From positions 744,001-808,000 of the forward strand of contig WWBZ02000022.1 in the NCBI GenBank assembly GCA_011503125.2: a DNA stretch of 64,000 nucleotides, written 5' to 3'. The translations under genes were made by a program, and so were the position numbers. The notes beneath the pieces were generated by a model, which saw only the letters and a program-made list of their open reading frames with translations, made no database searches and was not told the origin of the DNA. Origin of the DNA: Botryosphaeria dothidea. Its lineage: Eukaryota > Ascomycota > Dothideomycetes > Botryosphaeriales > Botryosphaeriaceae. Numbering within the stretch: the first letter of the stretch is position 1; each line of letters starts with the position of its first letter. Shown piece after piece: positions 22,742-34,552 of this stretch.

Positions 22742-23580
22742 CTACTCGTATTGCCAGGCAAACGGCCCGCCGTCCAGCCCTTTCTTGGTGTAAATACTAA
22801 TAGCTATGCAAGCATCGTCGAGAACAACTCCCTCCAGCCGGTTCACAACTTGGTACGCATCGCCGTCAGACACCGGACAGGCGTGCCATCCTCCGCCCTC
22901 CGCATAGATGAACCCCCCGTCCTCGAAGGGCTGGATCTGCCCCACGATCGAATCTCCCGGGATGAATGCGCTGTGTGCTCGCGTGAAGGAGAGCGTGCCG
23001 ATTGGATTGATATAGAACTGCTGACCTCCAGGAATAGTGACTTGCTGCACGCGGCCAAATCAGCACCAATTTACGCTGGCATCATTCAGTGGGGCAGTAG
23101 GGGATCCCACCATTGCAGAGCTGCCTGACAGAGCTGTGATGTTCTCGAAAAGACCGCACAAGTCAGACACTTGAGCGGACGGACACCACGTACAACTCGG
23201 ACGACCTATGAAGAAGCTGCCGCCGCATGCATTTATGACGTTGTCGGCGCTGAAGAGACCGTGGTCATCGGAGACCGTGAGCCCATACGGACTATCGATT
23301 ATGGATAGAGAGTGGAGCATGTTGCCGTCGCATTTATACGAAAGAGGCGAATAGCAATACTCCCCGCACTGGGGACCCGGTATATCGCTGATATGGGGGC
23401 AGATAGAATGGCTGTAACAGGTGACCTACGTTGGATCTCAGCGTCTACATGAGAAATGATCTCGGGAACTGGGTGCATTACTGGAGAAGGAATGTAAGGA
23501 TTCCTGTTGCATTCACTGGCGTTATTCGCGAAGGCAAGGCCGGCGACAATCAGATAGCATATGACAAGTAAAAAGTTCAT
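22742..23580 (-). CDS. Small secreted protein resembling fungal IgE-binding / PhiA-like cell-wall proteins
   Basis: A signal peptide starts at 23580 (MNFLLVICYLIVAGLAFA). Downstream exons encode NACGGSFFIGRPSCTWCP and, after an intron at 23110-23045, VTIPGGQQFYINPIGTLSFT, AHSAFIPGDSI and a C-terminal FAWQYE. The GGQQ-x-Y, LSFTxAHS and terminal AWxY elements are what I associate with the fungal 'IgE-binding protein'/PhiA group of small cell-wall proteins. The join between the signal exon and the second exon (about 23430 to 23360) is unresolved: the good donor GTAGGT does not keep frame with the nearby acceptors, so either another donor (for example GTAATG in exon 1) or a missed short exon is used. 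Location should be extracellular or cell wall. Confidence 0.6.
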
Positions 23581-25383
23581 GGTGAATGATGGAGCAATAG
23601 GCGGTAGCTGCTTTGCTCCAGGGAATCTGGGTTATGAACTCTACTTAAGCCACATCACTCATGATGAAAAGGACTTTGAACCTCACTCCTTCCTTGATCC
23701 GCCGTCCCCTTCTCGAGTTACCGTAGCCACGTCCATAAAAAGCCCAAGCCTGCCGGATTGGCATTAGCACTGGTGATGCAGTTGAAAAACGACTGCGATA
23801 GGTGTCTTATTTCAAGGAAGTTGAGTGCCTTGGTGTGATTCCGGACACGCACACGAAACTAGTTTCCCTCGTCGTGGAACTCTCTTTCCTTGGAAAGAAA
23901 TATTGAGAGCCCACAAAAGGATTGCTAGACACTCGTGCTACCATAAACATGAAGACCTATCATCCGAGGAGAGTACGAAAGGGACGCTATAAGTACAACG
24001 CATCTATCGTTAGACGGCTGTGTTATATAACGAGAGAATTTGGCCTTAGCCTGATACTCTAGTGATTCACAGCGTGGATTCCAATGACATTATGGAAAGG
24101 TTTGGTGCGCGCTTTTGGCGGACAGTTATAACTTGGTGAGGTTTTAATCAATACTTCCCCACCAAAGCTACTCCAAGATTTCCACAGCAACAATCGCACA
24201 ACACGCGCCTTAATCGGAACCATCATCTAGAGATCATTTATCAAAGTCTGTTGAGAAATTTGTATTCAGAAATTGCTTTAGCTCCTTGTAAGCGTGGTAA
24301 ACATGGTAGTGCTGTTGCAATAGTTGCGGAATTGATATCGCAAGCCCTTCTGTGAGCGCGTGTCTGGAAGCTGGCCGCTGTGGGAATGTGACAGAAAACG
24401 TGCTTGCTTACGGATAGTCTTAGGCAATCCAATACAGACGGGTGCTGCAGCCGAGGGTCAGCGCCGAACATTCAGTACACCAGTATCCGGACGAATGCTT
24501 CTACTCGCCATGAAGATATTTGGGTTGAAGGCCGACGCCGCTAACCGTCGGCTGTGGCACACCTCTGGAGAGCCACTGCAGACCCAACTGTTTCACAAGC
24601 CATGGGGTCACCGTCCCCGTTGGACAAAACAATATTGAAGAAATCCCTGTTACTGGATATCCCGAGAGCAAATAATCCTGCTGTGAATATATGTCATCTC
24701 CAAGAAATTGATTGGCGAGAATAGCGAGCGCAACCGTGACGAGACCAAAACCTGAATTCAATCTGAAGGTTTGGGTGCTGCGGCCGCGTTTTCGCGGTCG
24801 GGGATATGGAAATCTCCAAATGGAACAAGGATACAAGCCTGCATTCTGGTTGAGACTTAGCACAGGAAATCGAGACCTCCCCATAAGGCTGAGTTCATTT
24901 GCAATAGTGAAGATCAGCAGCAGTGCGGTGCGTGAGTGGGCACTCTTGGCGGTATGCATGCTTGTTCAAATGCGGATCGAACGGAGTTCGAGTCACAAAG
25001 GCTAGCGACGAGGGTCTGCTGAGAAAAGCGAATGGCTCTGCGATAGCAGTGGATAGGAGTGGATGAAATTCTTCAGAAGACGACAGCACATCCCCGGTCC
25101 CCGCGGGCGCTAGTGGGCGAAGCAGCAGATTGGCGATCCAAATTTAGTATGGTCAGTTGGCGCAGGGCAGGGCTCGGGCCTGTTCCAGCATGAGATCACT
25201 GGGGCAAGCCGTCACTTCGTCCGTCGCGACTGCGCCACCAACACCCAATCCTTTCAAACAACTGTTGCCTGGAGCCCCGGTTCCTATATATCGCCGCTCC
25301 TTACTCTCTACTTTCGACGCTTCAACCCCTTTACCTCCCATCTCGAATTTCCAAGACTGCACCACACGTTTACGATCGCAACC
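23581..25383. other. Intergenic region between the secreted protein gene and a membrane protein gene
   Basis: About 1.8 kb. It includes the promoter regions of both divergent neighbours, a dispersed-repeat copy at 24482-24502 and one weak minus-strand frame (24501-24959, listed separately). Otherwise no supported feature. Confidence 0.4.
24501..24959 (-). CDS. Weak hypothetical open frame (152 aa)
   Basis: An ATG-initiated frame with hydrophobic stretches (TALLLIFTIANEL, LVTVALAILANQFLG) and a basic arginine-rich middle. No family is recognised. Its stop codon lies inside the repeat copy shared with 19282-19302, which could mean the frame is the remnant of a repeated or mobile sequence rather than a gene. 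Confidence 0.15.
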   Translation of the reverse strand: MHTAKSAHSRTALLLIFTIANELSLMGRSRFPVLSLNQNAGLYPCSIWRFPYPRPRKRGRSTQTFRLNSGFGLVTVALAILANQFLGDDIYSQQDYLLSGYPVTGISSILFCPTGTVTPWLVKQLGLQWLSRGVPQPTVSGVGLQPKYLHGE

Positions 25384-26633
25384 ATGGGATTCTCCGACCG
25401 TCTCCTAGACCCGCTTTGGAAGCGCGGCATGGACATTGTCGGCGACTTTGCCAACAAGCACATCGCCAAGTCCCTCGAGAAGCGTCAGGCAACCGGTGGC
25501 GATGAGAAGGACCCCGACCCTGCTGTCCTCATCACCGTCTTCCTCACCGTCGCTGCCTTCTCCATCTTCTATGGCCTGGTAAGCCTGCCTACTGCCCCTC
25601 GTCTCTGATGCGGCTCTGCTTACTCAAATAGGTTCAATACACTCTCCGCCATGTCGTAACCACCCTTGCCCTGGTCGAGACTCCCTCCTCCACGGTCGCT
25701 GTCACGGTCGCTGAGCACGACGAGGAGTCCAACGTGAAGCTGAGCGATAAGGAGGCCGAGGCCGAAGCCTTCCTGGGCAACTCGCTGCCGAAGCTTACCG
25801 TCGTCCTCTCCAAGCCTATTACCTCGAAGATCCGCACTACCATCAAGCACATTACCTCTCAGGCTGGATGGACCGCGCGCTGGCGCGGTCTGTGCCACGG
25901 TATCGTCTATGGCCTTGCCATCAGCACCTTGACCCAGTTCTTCGCGGCCATCCTTCCTAACTTCCCGGGCGCCGCTATCATCGGCAACCTCCTGGTGGCT
26001 CTTGTTGCTGCTCCGGTGCACATGGTTTGGACTCACGCTACAATTGCTATGCCCGGAAGCACCTGGAGGACTCGCTGGGCTCCTGCCAAACTTGCCTCTT
26101 ACAAGACTCTTGCTGTTCCCACTCTCGTCTACGAGGGTGTTCAGCTCCTCGTCCTTTATATGGCCGTTTGCATGGTCACTCTTTTCGGACTTGACGTTTC
26201 GGCTGGCACTGACGATATGAGCTCCGGCCAGAAGGCGTGGGCTGCGGTTCGCGTCGTCGGCGGCTTGCTCCTTCTCGCCGCAGCTGGCATTTTCGTCATC
26301 CTGCCTGCTCACACTCAGCTTGTCCGCGTCGAGGCCTCGATGATCTCTGACGAAGAGGAGACCATCGTTCCTTTCGACCGTACCTTTGGCGGCAAGGTGG
26401 TTCCCAAGGTTCTCGGTGGCACCGGCGCCATCGGTTTCATGGACGCATGGCGTTCGTTCAACCGTGAGGCTCGCATCCGGGTCGTCAAGCTCTACCTGAA
26501 GATCTTCGCCATCAGCGTTACTCTTATGCTCTTCTTCGTTCATGTTGTTGCTTTGGAGCTTTTCCTTTTCGGCAAGAGCTCTGTGGATGACCTCGTCCTC
26601 TCCGCCCAGCAGCACATGCCCAACAACGCTTGA
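25384..26633 (+). CDS. Conserved fungal multi-pass membrane protein
   Basis: Two exons (25384-25578 and 25632-26633) encode 398 residues. The N-terminus MGFSDRLLDPLWKRGMDIVG is amphipathic. Hydrophobic segments occur at VLITVFLTVAAFSIFYGLV, IVYGLAISTLTQFFAAILP, IIGNLLVALVAAPVHMVW, LLVLYMAVCMVTLFGL, VVGGLLLLAAAGIFVILP and KIFAISVTLMLFFVHVVALELFLF, so about six helices. The family is widespread in filamentous fungi; database entries sometimes call it 'ubiquitin carrier protein', but no E2 catalytic core is present, so that name is misleading. Function unknown. The next gene on the same strand is reticulon RTN1. Confidence 0.8.
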
Positions 26634-27408
26634 GCTAGGAAACTACAGCTTACACTACAGCATCACGTGGCCTAAGTAACATGGGCAATCGCAGACTCCC
26701 AAGACTGCGGTTGACCCGAACAGTCACAAACACAAGACTACTGCCCTAATTTCATTGATTGCTCCCAGACCCTTCTCTATTCGGAGGCATTCCTCTGTAT
26801 TCTATATTAGCAAGCACCAAAGACCGCCTTTTCCATGATGTGCGTAAGAATACCAATTAAGAAATTGTCTGACATGTGGAATTTTGATGTGCCTGGGCCT
26901 GACTGTGATGCTTGCGTCAATCATTATGCTGTCGCCGCTGTCGGGACGATAAGGGTCCCTTAGCGCCGTTGTGGCGTGTAGCTAGGCAATCACATGCGGG
27001 ACATTAGGCTACAAAAATGAGGAGTGACCGAGAAAATGTATCGGAACGGGAGCAGCACGCGGCCGAGAGGAGGGGTCGCAGACCGTGAGGGCGTTCGCGT
27101 GCAGAGCCAGCTGCAGCGAGGAGTTGAAACAAAGGAAATGACAAGGTGTGCGGAAAGCCGGGCTCTGAGAGGGCCGCATGGCAAGGAAGGTCGCGAGTGC
27201 GTTCGCTTTTGCTAGCGCTAGTGTTTCGTCATCGGGACGCAGGCCCCAAAACTCCAGGCTGTCGCGCGACCAGTAAACCTGCTGGAAGGAACGACGCGCG
27301 CCTACCATAGCTTGCTGCTGCCACTCAAAAAGCCCAGCCTCCCTCCCCCAAGCCCAGTCCAATCCAAGCACACCATCAACCAGCAATCCTTTTTGCTGTT
27401 TCACGAGA
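26634..27408. other. Spacer upstream of RTN1
   Basis: About 775 bp, no supported gene. Several minus-strand frames across 27000-27600 are chance frames over the RTN1 leader and first exon. Confidence 0.4.
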
Positions 27409-29102
27409 ATGACCACCGAAGCTCCACCCCAAATCCCTACGCCGGATCTCAACCGCAGCAGCTACGTCGATCTCGATCCCACAGCTTCCGTGCAAACTCC
27501 TTCTGAGCCGTTCACTGCGCCCGTAGCTGAGTCCGCTCCGCAGACAAACGGCAGCTACAAGAACAAGATTGCCAACAGTAAGGTACGTGCTCCATGTCAT
27601 GGGCAGCTTCGCACCCTGGTCGTCGGCCCTTCCGGAGCGGCAGCTAACGCTCGGTGCATAACCACAGTTTCCTTATCTGCTCCTGCGCGCACACCACCTC
27701 GCTCCCCAACTCCTCGCCTGACTCTCCCTTTGCAGCCGCGCATTCCGCCATGGACTCGGTTCAGAATTCCTCGCTGGCCCAGCAGACCGTCAACGGTAGG
27801 GTATGTATTCCCAGCGTGGCCTGACATTTTGCGCGAGATTGTGGGCTAACCACGCGACAGGCACCCGCTTTGCGCCAACCCTGAAAAAGTCGCGAATCCG
27901 TTTAACTGACAATATCTAGGTCCTGTCGGCCAGAGCGTCAAGTCGGAGACCGCAAAGACACAGTCCGAGTTCCGCGATCTCGCTGATGCTCGCCGTGTGC
28001 CCGACCAGCCTGCCGCTACCGGCCAGCCCTTGACCCGTAGGCAGCCAGAATTGCAACCTCCGCCATTTCGAGCTATACTGACCAGGCTTCAGACTACCAC
28101 TCCATGTTCTACAGACTGCTCAGCGTAAGTCCCCGCGCCTCAAATTTGACGTCATGGATTCTCACTAGTCGCAGTGGAAGAACCCCCGCGCTACCAGCAT
28201 CTCCTTTGCCTGCTCCATCCTCTTAATCTTCGCCGGACGCTACGTGAACATCGTTCGCTACATCTTCAAGCTCCTTTGGGTTACCCTGGGCTGTACGTAC
28301 ACAATTGGACACAATATTTGCTTGGAGAAATTCTCACAGTAGCTACAGGCACCGCGATCGCGGAGGTCGCTGGAAAGGCTGCTCTTGGCCATGGACTTGC
28401 TACGCAGATGCGTCCGCGCAAGTACTACATGATCCGCAAGGATTCCTTGGAGCGTTTGACGGACGACCTGGAGCAGCTCATCAACTTCTTTGTCATTGAG
28501 TTTCAGCGCGTGGTCTTCGTCGAGAACATCTACGTCAGCGCCACGGTATGCTCTAGACCCAAGGAAGACTGTTTGCAGACGTGTGCTAACATGTATGAAA
28601 GTGCTTCCTCGCCTCATTCATCTCTTACTGGCTCGTCAAGTGGCTGCCTCTTTGGGGCCTCAGCTTGATTGCCACGCTCGTTGTCTACCTCGGCCCGCTC
28701 ATCTACATCCAGAACAAGGAGCTCATCGACGAGCAGCTCCGCCAGACTGAGTTGCTCCTGAATGAGCAGACCAATCAGTTCAAGGAGCTCGCTTCCCAGC
28801 ACAGCACCCGCGCGCAGAAGCAACTGAAGGTGTACGCTGATGAGTACAGCCACAAGGCCCAGGAAATGATTGGACAAGCAAAGAGTAAGGCCTTCCCCGC
28901 CAGGAGCCGCCCCACGACGCCCGCTGCTCCTGCTGCTTCTGTTCCTGCTCCTGAGATGGCTCAGGAGAAGGTTCCTGTCCAGGAGACCGACTTCCCGGAA
29001 GCTCCCAAGGAGGCTCCTAAGGTCGAGGTTTCCGAGCCTCAGACTGAGGTGCCTGCCGAGGTTTCTGACATTGCCGCCAAGGTTCCTGAGCCGGCTCTGT
29101 AA
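27409..29102 (+). CDS. RTN1: Reticulon-like ER membrane-shaping protein
   Basis: Seven exons (27409-27577, 27736-27795, 27920-28036, 28093-28124, 28175-28292, 28340-28545, 28602-29102) sum to 401 codons with all phases consistent. After a disordered, proline-rich N-terminus the reticulon homology domain begins with HYHSMFYRLLSWKNPRATS, followed by the first hydrophobic hairpin (ISFACSILLIFAGRY ... YIFKLLWVTLGLATG), a charged loop, and the second hairpin (FLASFISYWLVKWLPLWGLSLIATLVVYLGP). The tail is helical and then proline/alanine/glutamate-rich. Reticulons insert hairpins that curve ER tubules. The dense intron pattern at the 5' end is typical for fungal RTN1. Confidence 0.92.
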
Positions 29103-29668
29103 AACAACTGCTATCTCGCCCTCATTGCTAGCCTTACGGAGAACAGGGTGGCACTTGCTGGAGATCCAGCATGTGTTCATCTTTCTACGAAATTGTACGG
29201 ACGAGATGACAGATGATATGACGGATGCTTTTTGGTCTTCGTAATGAGAACACGGCATCTCGCCACCAAATACCTTCTTTGGCTTTCATTCAGTGTGGTA
29301 CGATCGGTACAGAACACACTGTATTATTGCACTTCTGAAAAGCGTGTTCTTCCTTCTTCCTAGTTTCATACATCATAGCAGCGGTTCTGGTTTCCTTGTT
29401 CGGCTTCAGTCTTTCAATGTGAAGCATTTCTGGGGAGGGCAGAAACGAGTGAATGAAGTTATTGCGGGAATTTGTCGTTTGGTAGTCGTAGATTGAATTG
29501 CAACGGTCTTACGAAGTTGTGCATGGTTATCCGAGTGACCACTATGATGACAGATAAACATATTCTACTCTACCGATGTGTACCCTTAGCGCCTTACGAT
29601 TAAAGATACAGAAGCGCTCACGTAACAATTTCCTTGGAACATATAGACCGTTCTCGTTAAATCCCATT
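29103..29668. other. Convergent spacer between RTN1 and a dehydrogenase gene
   Basis: About 565 bp of AT-richer 3' flanking sequence; nothing supported. Confidence 0.45.
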
Positions 29669-31021
29669 TCACTCCTGCTCGTACTGCATCCATCTGCTCG
29701 TCTCGCGATCACACCAATCCCAGAAGCGTTCGGCGATGCCGTAGCCTCCCTCGAGGTTCAGCCGTATCGCCTGCTGCAGACCTTGGCGGGGCTCGAAGAC
29801 GCGACCCCATGGGATGACGAGGCAGCCGGCGTTGTGGTGGCCGACCGCAGGGCTCCAGCCGGCAAAAAGTTCAGTGCAAGCGCCCAACTTGGCGGGGTAG
29901 AGGAGGATTTGCTTTTTGTCGTGGAACAAGAGCAGTCAGTCCGATACGCTCTCTCGAATGAGGGGAAACCTTAACAAAAGAAACTAGGCAGGTAGGGTTC
30001 CAGGGAAGAAGAAAAAAAGGAACACTCACGAAAACGAAGGCGGCGATGGGGTTGGCGTGCCGCATCAGCTCGGTGCGCAGGTTGCCCGGGTTGTAGGCGG
30101 CGCTGACGACGCCCGTCTCGCGGCCGTGGCGGCGCGCGAACTCGGCGGCGAGGAAGAGGTTGCCGACTTTGGACTGGGCGTAGTTGACGGACTGGCTCTT
30201 GTGCGTGGCGGGCGCCTTCTTCTTGTCGTTCCACTCGATGCCGTGCTCGGGCGCGCCGTCGAGCGCGACCGAGGCCGCCCAGGTGACGCGGACCGAGTTG
30301 GGCGCGGAGATGGCGGCGGTCTTTGTGAGGAGCGGGAGGAGCAGGCGGGTGAGGAGGAAGGGGCCCAGGCAGTTGGTGCCCATTTGGAGTTCGTAGCCCT
30401 GGAGGTTTGGGGGATGGGGGGTTAGTCGGGTGCGAGGGGTGTAGCTGGTAGAGTTGTAGGAAGAGAGTCGATAGGAGAGACTAGGTAGGGGAAAGAACTG
30501 TGGGATAGAAAGAAGACTCGAGGTCTTGAGGGTGTTAAAGTGAAGAGTGCTCATTCATACGTACCTCCTCCGTCGTGCTGTCTTCCGGAGGGATCATGAC
30601 TCCGGCGTTGTTCACAAGGACGTCGAGACGACGCTCTCGCTTTAGGAATTCATCTGCAGTTTTCTTGATTGAAGACAGATCGGCAAGGTCGAGCTTCAAG
30701 AATTCCATGCGTCCGTCGGAGCGAGAGACCTCATCTTCGATATCAGCGATAGCCATTGCAGCCTTCTTCACGCTGCGACCAGCAATGTAGACGGTTGCAT
30801 TCTTGGCGTAGAGAGCCTTTGTAAGCTCGAAGCCAACACCTGCATAACCGCCGGTGACGATAATTACCTGCGCAAACTTAGCAATATGAATTGGCACAGG
30901 AGACAGTGTGAGAGTGTACTCTTCCAGTCTGGTCCTCGAGGTTCTCAGGGTTCAGGGGAGGTGCAGGAATGAAGAATGACTGAATGAAGATGTTCTTCAA
31001 CCTCTCAATCCAGCCAGACAT
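29669..31021 (-). CDS. Short-chain dehydrogenase/reductase (retinol dehydrogenase-like)
   Basis: Four exons (31021-30920, 30867-30565, 30398-30030, about 29911-29669) encode about 338 residues. The Rossmann motif VTGGYAGVGFEL follows the first intron; LVNNAGVM and the catalytic pair Y-A-Q-S-K (YxxxK) are present, with a serine upstream in VRVTWAAS. This is the classical SDR fold, NAD(P)(H)-dependent. The N-terminal MSGWIERLKNIFIQSFFIP is hydrophobic and may associate with a membrane. The C-terminal exon (LLYPAKLGACTELFAG ... WGRVFEP) is typical of the fungal WWOX/RDH-like subgroup. The acceptor of the last exon is the least certain. Substrate unknown. Confidence 0.88.
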
Positions 31022-31618
31022 GTTTGGCTAGAAGGGAAAGAAAGGAGCCAATTGGACGGAGAATTGAGGGGTAGATGTGACGCAAAGCCAGGGATCAGAA
31101 AGGAAAGCGAAGAGAGATTTGTGGCAGGGGAAGCTTGATCAGTGGAGATGGGAATTGAGCTTGGTGGATGTGCCAGGCGGTGTGTGGAGATCAGTCCCTG
31201 GCCCAGAGTTCTCTGCCCTTCGACAGCTTCAAGTCCGATGACGCCAGACCGCTTCAGGGACCCCTGTGCAAATCTCCTAGCGTCTTTTCTCCCGCCGGTC
31301 CAACGTTCAGCCGAGGTCGTCGATTCTGCTATACGGAGCGCTCAGCGTAGCTGAGCGCTGAATCTCTAGCAAGACACAGTTCGTATAGCCTTGTTACAGG
31401 CTAAGTCGGCAGGAAAAGGGAATGAGTAAGGTACTCCTTCCAGAATTGGTACTTCCAGTAATTCCCAACAGGGCAGCTCGCAGGCGCGGACCGGGTTTAC
31501 TTTTGGCCGGCGCTGCGGCCCGCCTTCGAAGAAATAATGTGAGCCTCTGCGACCAATCCAAGCACGCACCACCACTTCTCGGTCTACCTTTTTTCCACTT
31601 CGCGCATATACGATCAAC
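31022..31618. promoter_or_regulatory. Divergent region between the SDR gene and TRM4
   Basis: A 597-bp divergent interval. It contains a perfect 10-bp inverted repeat at 31337-31359 within a 14-mer that also occurs near 5960. A shared promoter role is inferred from position only. Confidence 0.45.
31337..31359. repeat. Perfect hairpin AGCGCTCAGC-GTA-GCTGAGCGCT
   Basis: Two 10-base arms are exact reverse complements around a 3-base loop. The left arm overlaps the 14-mer TATACGGAGCGCTC (31330-31343), of which another copy is at 5960-5973 without the matching right arm. It could be a cruciform, a transcription-factor palindrome or the remnant of an element end. Confidence 0.6.
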
Positions 31619-34552
31619 ATGGGCAAGCGCGGAGGCAGAGGCGTATGTGAACTCTGCAGCTTGTTAACAACACCCAACTTACAAAATCACAGGGTGGACG
31701 CGGTCGCGGCCGTAACAACCGCGGCGGCGGTGGTTATGGTGGTGGAGCTCGCGGCGACTGGAAAGAGGTTGAGAAGAAGAACGCCAACTTCGAAAAGTAC
31801 TACAACGAGCTAGCAATCGTACCTGAGGAGGAGCGCGAGCAATTCTGGACTGCCTTGAAGAAGGAACTGCCCAACAGCTTCCGCTTCACTGGTTCCAAAG
31901 GGTATGTCGCATACTTTCAAGGACCAAGGAATTTTTCTCTGACTTGTACAGCCATGCTCTTGCCGTTCAGCAACACCTCATCGACCACTACATCCCGGAT
32001 ATTACCAAGGTGACCTTCGACGGACAGCTCGTCGAGCCCCCGACCCAACTCGAATGGTTCCCCGAGAAGCTGGCCTGGCAAATGACCACCCCGAAGAACG
32101 TTATCCGCAAATTCCCTCCTTTCGCGTCCTTCCAGAAGTTCCTCGTCTCCGAGACCACCGTTGGAAATATCAGTAGGCAGGAGGTTGTGAGCATGATCCC
32201 CCCGCTGCTCATCGACATCAAGCCCTGGCATACTGTTTTGGATTTGTGCGCAGCACCTGGTAGCAAGTCTGCTCAGTTGTGCGAGGCTGTTCACTCCGGT
32301 GAAGAGGCGCGGATTCGCAAGACTCTGCGCAAGCTTGCGCCTGAGCTGGGCCGGGAGATCAGCCCGGACGGCGCAGAGGTCGAGGCCGAGAAGGACCAGG
32401 CTGGAGAGCAGGAGGACTATTCCGATGACGGCAGAGCGACCGGCCTTCTGATCTGTAACGACGTCGATAACAGGCGCGCTCACATGTTGGTCCATCAAGT
32501 CAAGCGCTTGAACTCTCCTAACCTGGTCGTCACGAACCACGATGCCACTCTTTTCCCCTCCATCAGGATTCCTTCGGAGAAGGGCCAGCCTAACAAGTAT
32601 CTGAAGTTTGATCGTATCTTGGCTGATGTGCCGTGCTCTGGAGATGGTACCGCCCGCAAGAACCCGAGCGTCTGGAAGGACTGGACTGCTGGAAATGGGC
32701 TGGGGCTTTACATCACTCAGCAGCGCATTCTTGTCCGCGCACTTCAAATGCTGAAGGTGGGAGGAAGGGTCGTCTACTCAACCTGCAGTCTGAATCCCGT
32801 CGAGAATGAGGCTGTTGTCGCGAGTGCCATTGACCGCTGTGGTGGTATGTCTAAGGTTCGGATTCTGGATTGCAGTCAAGAGCTCCCCGGCCTGAAGAGG
32901 GTACCTGGTCTCAAGACTTGGAAGGTGATGGACAAGAAGGGTCGCATGTGGAACAACTTCGAAAAAGTCGCCGCGAAGCAGTCCGAGCCGGATGAGGAAG
33001 GTCTTAAGAAGGTTGTGGAGGGCATGTTCCCGCCGAAGACTACTGACAACGAGGAGGAAAGGATCCCCCTCGAGCGTTGCATCCGTGTCTACCCTCACCT
33101 TCAGGATACCGGTGGATTCTTTATCACGGTCATTGAGAAGAAAGAGGAGATCAGGGCTCGTCCTGAGTACCAGGCCAACGCTTCAGGCAACAAGGCTGTT
33201 CCCCCGGCACCGATCACCAATCTGGTCAACGAAATCGAGAAGAAGACCGAGAACGGCGAGAAGCTGGAGGGCCTGAAGTCTCTGGACGAGGTTACGAACA
33301 CTGAGGGCAACACCGATGTCGTTCCGGTCGAGGTGGAAGGCAACGATCCCGCCGCAGTGCGACACAATCTTCCTCCTCCATCTCCCACCAAGAGAAGCTT
33401 GGAAGATACCGAGGCCGAGGACCCCGCTGCCAAGCGAACTAAGGTTGAGCCCGCGCCGGAGCATGATACAGTTCCCCCCGCAGTGACTGAAAGGGAACCA
33501 AGACCTGAGAGGAAGAGGCGAGATCAACCTCATGAGGAGCCTTTCAAGTACCTTGATCCCAAGCACGAGGCTTTGGAGGATATATTCAAATTTTACTCTA
33601 TCGCATCCAGATTCCCTCGCGACCGATTCATGGTCCGCAACGCTTCGGGTGAGCCTGCTAAGGCTATCTACTACACTTCTACGCTTGCACGGGATATTCT
33701 TCAGATCAACGAGGGCAAGGGCATGAAGTTCGTACACTGCGGTGTGAAGATGTTCATGAAGCAGGATGCCCAGGGCCAGGACATCTGCAGGTGGCGTATC
33801 CAGTCCGAGGGTCTTCCGATCATCGAGCCTTGGGTCGGCGAGGAAAGGATTGTCCGTCTTTACAAGCGGTCGACTCTACACAAGCTTCTCATCGAGATGT
33901 TCCCGAAGGTCGCAGGTGATGGATGGAAGGAGCTCGGCGAGATTGGCGAGAGAGTCAGGGATATCGGCATGGGTTGCTGCGTCCTCAGGGTGGAGACCGG
34001 CGACGGTGAGGAAGGGTTCAAGTATATATTACACTGTCCTTTATTGATGACTTTGATTACTAACGACAGTACAGGGACCGTCTGGTTCTCCCATTGTGGA
34101 GGAGCATTTCTTCCTTGAACTTGATGTTGCCGAAGGAAGAGCGCAAGTAAGTATTCTTCGTTCTCGTCCTTGCAATTACCGTCAATGCATCCAGAAACAT
34201 GGCAAACTTTACATAGAAGTGTCCTGCAGCTGACTGACTGACTGTTTACAGGGCTATGCTGTTGCGTCTTTACAATGACAACTCGGAACTTATCGACCAT
34301 TCCAAGAAGTCATTCAACAAGCCCAACGATGAACCTTCAAAGGATGTAGTTGAAGAAGCCGTCAACGACGATGAAGATGCTATGGAAGTTGAGGCCAAGA
34401 GTACCATCACGGGTGCCAACCCGGAGGAGGATGCGATTGTGGCTGAAACTAATGCCGACGCAGCCAAGCAGGATGAGATCGACAGTACCCGGGAAAATGC
34501 GGAAGGCGACGCTGTCGCGCCTGAGGACGATACCTTCAACAAGACGGTCTGA
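31619..34552 (+). CDS. TRM4: tRNA (cytosine-5-)-methyltransferase Trm4/NSUN2
   Basis: Five exons (31619-31642, 31693-31901, 31952-34021, 34075-34146, 34252-34552) give 891 residues. The N-terminus is RGG-like (MGKRGGRG ... RGRNNRGGGG). The SAM-binding motif LCAAPGSKSAQL, the motif IV catalytic site VPCSGDGTARKNPSVW and the motif VI TCSLNPVENEAVV identify an RsmF/NSUN m5C RNA methyltransferase. Trm4 methylates several cytosines in tRNAs in the nucleus. The C-terminal region is acidic and contains a PAAKRTKVE nuclear-signal-like stretch. The first coding exon is only 24 nt. The gene is divergent from an SDR gene. Confidence 0.94.

Noticed and set aside
24961..25010. GAGTTCGAGTC resembling a tRNA T loop
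   Set aside because: Flanking bases do not form a stem; no cloverleaf.
25620..26615. 331-codon frame antisense to the membrane protein gene at 25384-26633
   Set aside because: Antisense shadow produced by C/G-ending codon bias; no domain and no introns.
31917..32747. 276-codon antisense frame over TRM4
   Set aside because: Shadow of the methyltransferase core exon.
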